Part shown: positions 7,740-12,634 of the stretch, one piece after another
How positions within the stretch are numbered: position 1 is the first letter of the stretch
How the letters are laid out: each line of letters begins with the position of its first letter
NCBI GenBank assembly: GCA_043811005.1
Contig: JBDRNO010000134.1
Span: forward strand, 1 to 12,912
Source of the DNA: JBDRNO01 sp043811005
Lineage (GTDB): Bacteria; Bacteroidota; Bacteroidia; NORP154
DNA: 12,912 nt
Direction of reading: 5' to 3'
The notes under the pieces: model-generated
Database searches by the model: none
The model's input: only the letters and a program-made list of their open reading frames with translations
What the model was told of the DNA's origin: nothing
Position numbers and translations under genes: made by a program

Positions 7740-7775
7740 CAGTCGGCAATCTTCAGTCAGCAGTTGACAGTTGAC
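7740..7775. repeat. CAGT/GGCA-type low-complexity repeat after icd
   Basis: The segment beginning two bases after the icd stop is built from variants of CAGTCGGCA, CAGTCAGCA and CAGTTGACA. A similar run (CAGTGGCAGTTGG, GCCGGCAGTCA) follows the last gene at 12635. Such decayed strings look like spacer filler rather than functional sites. Confidence 0.4.
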
Positions 7776-7811
7776 AAATTTCTAATGGGAGTGATAGGGT
7801 TTATGTTTTAA

Positions 7812-7918
7812 CTTCAAAAAGTGAGTCCACTCTTAAAATGTATTTTTTTAAGCGAGATCGCGTGATTACGCCTAAAAAAAGATTTTCAATATGTTTTTGG
7901 AGTGGACTCAAAATGAAG
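7812..7918. mobile_element. MITE-like inverted-repeat element
   Basis: The ends carry the exact inverted pair TGAGTCCACTC (7822-7832) and GAGTGGACTCA (7900-7910). Outside them CTTCA (7812-7816) and TGAAG (7914-7918) also pair. Near the centre, TTTTTTTAAGCG (7843-7854) pairs with CGCCTAAAAAAA (7869-7880) with one mismatch around a 14-base loop. A 107-base element able to fold on itself, with no ORF, fits a miniature inverted-repeat transposable element. The parent element is not recognised and no target duplication was established. It ends 7 bases before the ATG of the next gene. Confidence 0.55.
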
Positions 7919-7924
7919 AGTTAA

Positions 7925-8815
7925 ATGAAAAAAAATATCGTAATCTGTGTAATCTTAATTAATCTGTTTAATCTGTGTTACGCACAGGATAAAGAGATAA
8001 CAGAACAAAAAGAAAAAACAAAACTACATTTTAATATTGGGGGTAATATTTATTTCGGATATAGCAAAATCAATAATTTAGGTTCAATAGATAATTATTA
8101 TAACCTTATTATTTCCGAAAACGATACCATTGAAAAAAAATTCACATCCAAGGCAGGAACAATATATGGCATATCTGGTCTCGCAAACCTGGTAGTAAAC
8201 GACAGGTTCCATCTGAATGCAGGGATTCAGTTTCAGTCTCAACAAAACAATATAGAATTACAAGAGATAGACGACATCCCAAGTCAGGGAAGTTCGTACA
8301 ATAAAATATCTTCCACCGCAAACATCTCTGTTTCTTCTCTTGCAATACCAATAACTGCAAAGGTCCGCTTCATGATAGGAGATAATAATCCTTATGAAGG
8401 GGAAATACATCCTTATTTAAGAGTTGGAATTTCGTTTGAAACACGATTAAGCAAAAAACTCGACTTTGATGAAAACCACATGGAATACAGAGAAACCCTC
8501 TCAGTAACCGATACAACATACAATGTATCCTTTTCCAATGCTAAATTAGATGGGTACGGTACCAGCGCTATCAATTTTATCATAGGAGCAGGGTTGGATT
8601 TTGTCCTGTTCGAACATGATAAAACCACATTCTTTATAGATATGACACTTTCCACTAATTTCAACCAGGAAAAATTGTGTGTAAGTAACCTTTCGTCAAA
8701 AAGTAACGTCAGTACTACAAATGGAGAAATATTTGATAAAGGAACAGCAGAAGGACTCTTTATAAATGATTGGAAAAGTACACATATTGGAATTTCTATT
8801 GGGCTTCTTTTTTAA
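7925..8815 (+). CDS. Outer-membrane beta-barrel protein, hypothetical
   Basis: A 296-residue exported protein. Residues 1-20 (MKKNIVICVILINLFNLCYA) form a Sec signal peptide, with cleavage likely before QDKEITEQKEK. The mature part alternates amphipathic strands and polar loops (LHFNIGGNIYFGYSK, RFHLNAGIQFQSQ, YLRVGISFETRLSK, INFIIGAGLDFVLF, TTFFIDMTLSTNFN) and ends HIGISIGLLF with a terminal phenylalanine, as expected of a Bacteroidota outer-membrane barrel. No enzymatic motif is seen. The DNA coding for the signal peptide is a tandem repeat (7941-7977), and a MITE-like element lies directly upstream where a promoter is expected. The only start near this position is the ATG at 7925. A perfect hairpin overlaps the stop codon. 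Confidence 0.72.
   Translation: MKKNIVICVILINLFNLCYAQDKEITEQKEKTKLHFNIGGNIYFGYSKINNLGSIDNYYNLIISENDTIEKKFTSKAGTIYGISGLANLVVNDRFHLNAGIQFQSQQNNIELQEIDDIPSQGSSYNKISSTANISVSSLAIPITAKVRFMIGDNNPYEGEIHPYLRVGISFETRLSKKLDFDENHMEYRETLSVTDTTYNVSFSNAKLDGYGTSAINFIIGAGLDFVLFEHDKTTFFIDMTLSTNFNQEKLCVSNLSSKSNVSTTNGEIFDKGTAEGLFINDWKSTHIGISIGLLF
7941..7977 (+). repeat. 9-10-base tandem repeat within a signal-peptide coding region
   Basis: Four consecutive units read TAATCTGTG (7941-7949), TAATCTTAAT (7950-7959), TAATCTGTT (7960-7968) and TAATCTGTG (7969-7977). They encode the hydrophobic core of the signal peptide of the beta-barrel protein starting at 7925. Confidence 0.7.
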
Positions 8816-8847
8816 GATTTACTAAATCCTGGGGATTTAGTAAATCT
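8815..8847 (+). terminator. Perfect 15-bp hairpin at the gene end
   Basis: AGATTTACTAAATCC (8815-8829) and GGATTTAGTAAATCT (8833-8847) are exact complements around a 3-base loop, and the stem begins on the last base of the stop codon. No T-run follows, so it is not a classical intrinsic terminator; it may block RNA decay or be a dispersed palindromic repeat. Confidence 0.5.
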
Positions 8848-8909
8848 ATACTTACACTACGCTATGGAGTAGGTAAAAAATTGACCGGAAGTAAGGGATG
8901 CAGTTGATG

Positions 8910-8938
8910 CCTGCCTGACGAAGTGCAATGAAGGCAGG
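8910..8938. repeat. Short inverted repeat CCTGCCT / AGGCAGG
   Basis: CCTGCCT (8910-8916) and AGGCAGG (8932-8938) pair across 15 bases. It is followed 10 bases later by the stop of the ORF6N remnant on the opposite strand, so it could act as a 3' hairpin there, but it may equally be a decayed repeat. Confidence 0.4.
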
Positions 8939-8948
8939 GGTGGAACAC

Positions 8949-9278
8949 CTATTCTTCTTTATTTCGTTTAAATCCTATTTGCTTTCTGGGCTTTTCCTGT
9001 TCTTTTATAAACTGCTTCAAGTAGTTAAAAATGAGTTCTATCTTTTTGTCCTGACCTGATACTTTCTTTCGTATTTCTTCCATTTCAAGCAACAGGTCCT
9101 TATGTGTAAGAAGCATTTCGCGCATCTTCACAAAAATGTCTATTATCCTTCTGCTCATTTGTATAGCTCTCTTGCTTTTTAACACATTAGCAAGCATCAG
9201 TATTCCGTGTTCGGTAAATGAGTAAGGTAAGTATTTGGAGTACTGTCCTCTTTTTAAGGTTGCAAATTGCGACCTCAA
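8949..9278 (-). pseudogene. ORF6N-domain protein, N-terminally truncated
   Basis: The frame encodes the second half of an ORF6N-type DNA-binding-associated protein: LRSQFATLKRG, then YLPYSFTEHGILMLANVLKS, RRIIDIFVKMREML, a charged coiled-coil-like helix (LLEMEEIRKKVSGQDKKIELIFNYLKQF) and a basic tail RKQIGFKRNKEE. In intact proteins the LRSQF element is preceded by roughly 80 residues including an RxxxVxxDxDLAxLYGV segment; none of this is present. Directly upstream in the same frame is a TAA (9285-9287), preceded by unrelated sequence. The 109-codon frame would need the TTG at 9278 to start. ORF6N proteins occur on phages and in bacterial accessory regions, so this is probably a remnant. Confidence 0.7.
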
Positions 9279-9531
9279 GTTATATTACTTTAACGGATGA
9301 TGCTTCTCCAACTGCTTCTGCAGATCCTCATATCCGCTTGATACCTTTCTGTACTGCCTGTATTCAACAAAAATAAAAAAGGACATATAAATATATGCCC
9401 TTATTATAATTTGTTAATAATTGATTACTGCTGATATTCAGGTAGTTACATTGAGAATAATGATAGGGTGATAATTTGATACACTACCTAACAAATATAG
9501 TTATCTTTATGATCGTCAAAAATTTATAACT
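9279..9531. other. Spacer between ORF6N remnant and hicB-like gene
   Basis: Minus-strand sequence upstream of 9285 stays open for about 65 codons and contains a protein-like string ending EDLQKQLEKHHPLK before the TAA at 9285-9287, but no usable start codon is seen and no family is recognised. It may be a coding remnant fused to the ORF6N fragment by deletion. A hairpin lies at 9381-9400, and a weak -7-like TATCTTTA (9502-9509) precedes the hicB-like gene. Confidence 0.4.
9381..9400 (-). terminator. Imperfect hairpin followed by a T-rich run on the minus strand
   Basis: GGACATATA (9381-9389) pairs with TATATGCCC (9392-9400) with one mismatch. Read on the minus strand the hairpin is followed by CCTTTTTATTTTT, like an intrinsic terminator. 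No minus-strand gene ends here, so it may belong to a lost gene or be coincidental. Confidence 0.25.
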
Positions 9532-9750
9532 ATGCAACAACTGACTTATAAAATACTAATGCACAAAGAACCCGAAGGACAGTACACAGTTACGGTTACG
9601 GCTTTGCCTGGTTGCGTTACTTTCGGGGAGAATGTTTATCACGCCATTAAGATGGCCAGAGAAGCTATTGAACTTTACATTGAGGAATTACAAGCAAGGA
9701 GATTGAAAAACATAAAATCCCTGGCTGATTTTACCAATATTTCTTATTAG
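9532..9750 (+). CDS. HicB-like protein, orphan
   Basis: A 72-residue protein with the compact partial RNase-H-like fold of HicB antitoxins: an N-terminal strand (TYKILMHKE), a second strand QYTVTVTALPGCVTFG holding the hallmark A-L-P-G-C-x-x-x-G turn, and the helix YHAIKMAREAIELYIEELQ. The C-terminus is short (KNIKSLADFTNISY) and has no helix-turn-helix or ribbon-helix-helix domain, so it resembles the short HicB-like family rather than the longer DNA-binding antitoxins. The expected HicA toxin (about 60-80 residues, double-stranded RNA-binding-like fold) is found neither upstream nor in the 150 bases downstream. It may be a solitary antitoxin or the remnant of a toxin-antitoxin module. Confidence 0.78.
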   Translation: MQQLTYKILMHKEPEGQYTVTVTALPGCVTFGENVYHAIKMAREAIELYIEELQARRLKNIKSLADFTNISY

Positions 9751-9841
9751 AAACACTTTGTTGTAGTTTTACGGTAGAAGTTGAAGTGCCACTAATTACA
9801 CGAATTAACACTAATTATTTATAATTTTTAATGCTATTTTT

Positions 9842-9849
9842 TACTTTTG
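9842..9849 (+). promoter_or_regulatory. Putative -7 element of the alpha/beta hydrolase
   Basis: TACTTTTG fits TAnnTTTG and would place the transcript start about 45 bases before the ATG at 9903. No -33 TTG is apparent in the AT-rich sequence upstream. Confidence 0.4.
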
Positions 9850-9902
9850 AGGTAACATTATTATGAAACGGTCTTTAATCATTCAATTTAAACCCATAAT
9901 CA

Positions 9903-10739
9903 ATGCCTGTTCAGGAAAATGAAATAACTGCCAATGATGGCTTAACATTGAAAGGTAAGTTCTGGATGCCGGAATTCCAGCCCAGTTGCATCGTGTGTAT
10001 AGTGCATGGCTTAGGCGAACATATTGGAAGATACAATCATGTAGCTGAATATTTCAATAAAAACAACATAGCTGTTTTTGCTTATGACCTGCGAGGGCAT
10101 GGCAAATCGGAAGGAAAAAGGGGGCATACAGCATCTTATGACCTGCTGCTTGATGATGTGGAAATTATGCTAAATAAAGCACGCTCAGAGACTAATCAAA
10201 AACCTCCATTATTTTTATACGGTCATAGTTTAGGCGGAAATATTGTTGCAAATTATATTATAAAACGAAATGTTTCCGAGCTATCAGGTGCTGTAATTTC
10301 CTCCCCATGGTTGCGTCTGGCATTTGAACCGCCAGCCTTCAAAGTTATATTAGGACAGCTTATGTCAAAAATATATCCTGCCTTAACTCAACACAACGGC
10401 ATTGATCCTAATGACCTTTCCAAAGACCAGGAAGTAGTGAGAGCATATATTGAAGATCCGCTTGTTCATTCAAAAATATCTGCTGGAATGTTCGTTAATG
10501 CTTATAAAGCCGGTCTCTGGGCAATAGATAATGCTGATAAGCTGAAAATACCTATTTTGGTCATGCATGGAGGGGAAGATAAGATCACTTCGGCTGAAGC
10601 TACAAGTGAATTTGTAAAAAATGCCGGAGAAAATGCCAAATTAAAAATATGGGAAGGACTGCGCCACGAACCGCATAATGAAATTGAGAAGGAGGAAGTG
10701 TTGAGTTATATGAAGGATTGGTTGTTAAAAGAAAGGTAG
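9903..10739 (+). CDS. Alpha/beta hydrolase, monoacylglycerol-lipase-like
   Basis: A 278-residue serine hydrolase of the Hydrolase_4 (serine aminopeptidase S33-like) group. The oxyanion-hole region VHGLGEHIGRY (34-44) is the typical monoacylglycerol lipase motif, followed by YDLRGHGKSEG (61-71), the nucleophile elbow GHSLGG (S109), the acid D226 in MHGGEDKITS and the base H258 in LRHEPHNE. The triad is complete, and length matches bacterial monoglyceride lipases and lysophospholipases (about 250-300). There is no signal peptide, so it should act in the cytoplasm or at the inner leaflet on monoacylglycerol- or lysophospholipid-type esters; the substrate is inferred from family only. The ATG at 9903 lies in the A-rich context ATAATCAATG. 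It is monocistronic; an inverted-repeat mini-element follows. Confidence 0.88.
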   Translation: MPVQENEITANDGLTLKGKFWMPEFQPSCIVCIVHGLGEHIGRYNHVAEYFNKNNIAVFAYDLRGHGKSEGKRGHTASYDLLLDDVEIMLNKARSETNQKPPLFLYGHSLGGNIVANYIIKRNVSELSGAVISSPWLRLAFEPPAFKVILGQLMSKIYPALTQHNGIDPNDLSKDQEVVRAYIEDPLVHSKISAGMFVNAYKAGLWAIDNADKLKIPILVMHGGEDKITSAEATSEFVKNAGENAKLKIWEGLRHEPHNEIEKEEVLSYMKDWLLKER

Positions 10740-10764
10740 TTATATAAGGGATTCTTTTATACAT

Positions 10765-10847
10765 AAACCCTGTCAGAGTTCATTAATCAAAAAACTGCAA
10801 ACCTATTAATATTAGTGGTTGTTAGTTTTAAAACTCTGACAGGGTTT
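10765..10847. mobile_element. 83-base mini-element with 16-bp perfect ends and a decayed transposase tail
   Basis: The ends AAACCCTGTCAGAGTT (10765-10780) and AACTCTGACAGGGTTT (10832-10847) are exact inverted repeats. On the minus strand the interior (about 10818 to 10783) reads PLILIGLQFFD then TAA, matching the C-terminus PPKLTGLQLFD of the neighbouring transposase at 7 of 11 positions; a TAA lies just upstream in that frame. The element therefore looks like a deletion derivative of an element that once carried a related transposase gene. Confidence 0.6.
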
Positions 10848-10862
10848 TAAAGTTCTGGTTCC

Positions 10863-10878
10863 AAACCCTGTCAGTGTT
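10863..10878. repeat. Third AAACCCTGTCAG repeat, at the transposase 3' end
   Basis: AAACCCTGTCAGTGTT is a near-copy of the left end of the mini-element at 10765 and sits 7 bases past the transposase stop. Together with the following TTATTAAT and the 3' coding end, positions 10863-10918 align with 10765-10818. Confidence 0.65.
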
Positions 10879-10884
10879 TATTAA

Positions 10885-11508
10885 TTAATCAAATAGCTGC
10901 AAACCAGTCAATTTTGGTGGATATTGATGACAATAGATAATATTCTCTCTATCTTCAAACAATTCAATAACTTCCTCACGCATTAATAAGGTCGGTTTAC
11001 AGGACAAGATGGTATTGTATGATGAAAATTTCCAGTCTTCAATTTTTTCACAAAAACCATGTTCAACAGGGTTGTAATGAATATAATGAACCAACTTTCT
11101 TAAATATTTTATATCATTTACTTCTTTTCTTTTGAAATTCGGCATAAACAAACTTCCTTTTCTTCCCTGTTCTTTGTTAAATGACTGTGTATAGGAGCTG
11201 AATAAGTTTGAGAATTCTTTACTGACAAGCTTTCCAAAAGTTTGGGACTTTTGGAAAGCTCTTTCATATCTTCGTGTATATTTTTTTACAAAATATTCTT
11301 TTAATTTCTTTTCTTCTTTTAATCTTATCAAAAAATGAAAATGGTTTGGCATCAAGCAATAAGCAAAAGTATCCGTTACAGGATTAATATATTCAGCATA
11401 TTTTTTTAAAAAGTAATGGTAGTTACTCTCGTTAATAAATATATCGTCATTACCATTAGCGTGATTATAAATCTGATAATATTTATCCGGTTCTAATGGT
11501 ACTGGCAT
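10885..11508 (-). CDS. REP-associated tyrosine transposase (RAYT, IS200-like Y1 transposase family)
   Basis: The ATG at 11508 (MPVPLEPDKYYQIYNHANG) gives 207 residues and the usual N-terminus. The frame extends to an ATG at 11559, but those 17 extra codons lie largely in a repeat unit. Y1 HUH-nuclease features are complete: YQIYNHA strand, CLMPNHFHFLI with metal-binding H56 and H58, GSLFMPNFKRKEV (118-130), and YIHYNPVEHGF (142-152) supplying the nucleophilic tyrosine (Y142 or Y145). RAYTs are domesticated relatives of the IS200/IS605 transposase that cleave and join single-stranded REP hairpins. Repeats flank it on both sides. Residues about 83-94 (RAFQKSQTFGKL) are encoded by a perfect hairpin that shares its core with the upstream repeats. 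It is divergent from the phosphodiesterase gene. Confidence 0.93.
   Translation of the reverse strand: MPVPLEPDKYYQIYNHANGNDDIFINESNYHYFLKKYAEYINPVTDTFAYCLMPNHFHFLIRLKEEKKLKEYFVKKYTRRYERAFQKSQTFGKLVSKEFSNLFSSYTQSFNKEQGRKGSLFMPNFKRKEVNDIKYLRKLVHYIHYNPVEHGFCEKIEDWKFSSYNTILSCKPTLLMREEVIELFEDRENIIYCHQYPPKLTGLQLFD
11228..11260. repeat. Perfect 14-bp-stem hairpin inside the transposase gene
   Basis: AGCTTTCCAAAAGT (11228-11241) and ACTTTTGGAAAGCT (11247-11260) are exact complements around a 5-base loop. The 12-base core ACTTTTGGAAAG is identical to that of the inverted repeats bounding the two units at 11517-11740, so this is a further copy of the same palindrome family within coding sequence. Confidence 0.8.
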
Positions 11509-11516
11509 TTTAATAC

Positions 11517-11616
11517 AACTTTTGGAAAGTAGATTTACAAATTTGCATTTAAGTGTCAAAATTAAATCTAATTTTATAAAACTTTTTATTAAATATATTA
11601 TAACTTTCCAAAAGTT
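11517..11616. repeat. Repeat unit A bounded by 14-bp inverted repeats
   Basis: The unit begins AACTTTTGGAAAGT (11517-11530) and ends ACTTTCCAAAAGTT (11603-11616), exact complements. The interior is AT-rich and aligns with unit B, including CAAATT, GTGTCAAAATTAAAT and ATATATTATAACTTTCC. Its left end lies 8 bases upstream of the transposase ATG. Confidence 0.8.
11557..11564 (-). promoter_or_regulatory. Possible -7 element for the transposase within repeat unit A
   Basis: On the minus strand this reads TAATTTTG, which fits TAnnTTTG and lies about 49 bases before the ATG at 11508. The same octamer is present in unit B at 11679-11686. The match is short and in AT-rich sequence. Confidence 0.3.
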
Positions 11617-11638
11617 TTAAAAAAGTTGGGTTATATAC

Positions 11639-11740
11639 AACTTTTGGAAAGTTAATCTACAAATTTAAATTAACGTGTCAAAATTAAATTTAATATTACA
11701 AAAATTGTTTTATTTGATATATTATAACTTTCCAAAAGTT
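11639..11740. repeat. Repeat unit B bounded by 14-bp inverted repeats
   Basis: AACTTTTGGAAAGT (11639-11652) and ACTTTCCAAAAGTT (11727-11740) bound a diverged direct copy of unit A, offset by 122-124 bases. The unit overlaps the 5' end of the phosphodiesterase reading frame: its right end encodes the residues NFPKV of that frame. Confidence 0.8.
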
Positions 11741-12634
11741 CCAATAAAAATAACTATAATAATTTTAATTTTTACTATGAGTTGTTCAACAGGTATAATA
11801 AAAAAAATTGACATCCAGGGTCACAGGGGCTGCCGCGGCCTCATGCCTGAAAATTCTATTCCTGGATTTATAAAAGCTGTTGAGATCGGTGTTAACACCC
11901 TGGAAATGGATGTAGTTATATCCATGGATAAAAAAGTATTACTATCGCACGAGCCATTCCTTTCCCATAAAATTTGCCTAAACTCTGATGAGCAAGAAAT
12001 ACACAAAAAAGATGAAACGAATTACAATCTGTTCCAGATGACTTATGAAGAGATCAAAAAATGTGATTGTGGTACAAAACCTCACTCCCGCTTTCCCTCT
12101 CAGAAAAAACTACCAATTTACAAGCCGTTACTGTCAGAAGTGATAGACACTATTGAGCAATATATTAACTCTAATTCCCTGCCCCCTGTACAATACAACA
12201 TTGAAACAAAATGCACTCCAGACGGTGACGGGATATTCCATCCCCTGCCATCAGAATTCGTTGATCTTTTATTTGATGTTATAAAAGAAAAAGACATTTT
12301 ACATAGAACTATCATTCAATCTTTTGATCTCAGGATCTTGCAAATAGTCAAAGGAAAATACCCTGACATGACATTGTCTTTGCTTATTGATAATAATTAC
12401 AGCCCTGATGGTAATATTACCAAGTTAGGATTCATTCCTGATATATATAGCCCACAATATCTGCTTGTTGATAACGGTCTTTTAGAATATGCAGAAAAAA
12501 ACAAAATGAAGGTGATCCCTTGGACTGTGAATGAGCAAGAACTCATGAAACTATTAATAGAGTTGGGCGTTGATGGGATTATTACGGATTATCCGGATAG
12601 GATGATGGAGGTAGTCCGTGGATTGCAGGAGTAG
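11675..12634 (+). CDS. Glycerophosphodiester phosphodiesterase, probable lipoprotein
   Basis: Hydrolyses glycerophosphodiesters to glycerol 3-phosphate and an alcohol. Counting from the GTG at 11675 (319 residues), the GDPD TIM-barrel motifs are QGHRG (48-52; H50, R51), the metal-binding LEMDV (E77, D79), LLSHEP with the second histidine H92, NIETK (E177, K179), QSFD (215-218), WTVN (283-286) and GIITDYPD (301-308). Before the domain lies KITIIILIFTMSC, a hydrophobic core ending in a lipobox-like cysteine (C37), suggesting a membrane-anchored periplasmic lipoprotein. The start is uncertain: the only ATG near (11777) would remove the signal peptide, so GTG 11675 or TTG 11705 or 11714 are more likely. 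TTG 11714 gives a 23-residue signal peptide. All three lie inside repeat unit B. Confidence 0.85.
   Translation: MSKLNLILQKLFYLIYYNFPKVPIKITIIILIFTMSCSTGIIKKIDIQGHRGCRGLMPENSIPGFIKAVEIGVNTLEMDVVISMDKKVLLSHEPFLSHKICLNSDEQEIHKKDETNYNLFQMTYEEIKKCDCGTKPHSRFPSQKKLPIYKPLLSEVIDTIEQYINSNSLPPVQYNIETKCTPDGDGIFHPLPSEFVDLLFDVIKEKDILHRTIIQSFDLRILQIVKGKYPDMTLSLLIDNNYSPDGNITKLGFIPDIYSPQYLLVDNGLLEYAEKNKMKVIPWTVNEQELMKLLIELGVDGIITDYPDRMMEVVRGLQE

Noticed and set aside
8142..8664. Minus-strand frames within the second beta-barrel gene
   Set aside because: Composition is cysteine- and leucine-rich without motif, and the opposite strand has a signal peptide and strand pattern.
9751..9902. A hicA toxin gene downstream of the hicB-like gene
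   Set aside because: The gap is too short and no frame of adequate length or HicA-like sequence is present.
10765..10884. CRISPR-like array of CCCTGTCAG repeats
   Set aside because: Only three copies, one inverted, with unequal spacing; the alignment with the transposase 3' end explains them better.
11509..11559. Upstream ATG (11559) as the transposase start
   Set aside because: The extra 17 residues lie largely in repeat unit A and are not part of the usual RAYT N-terminus.
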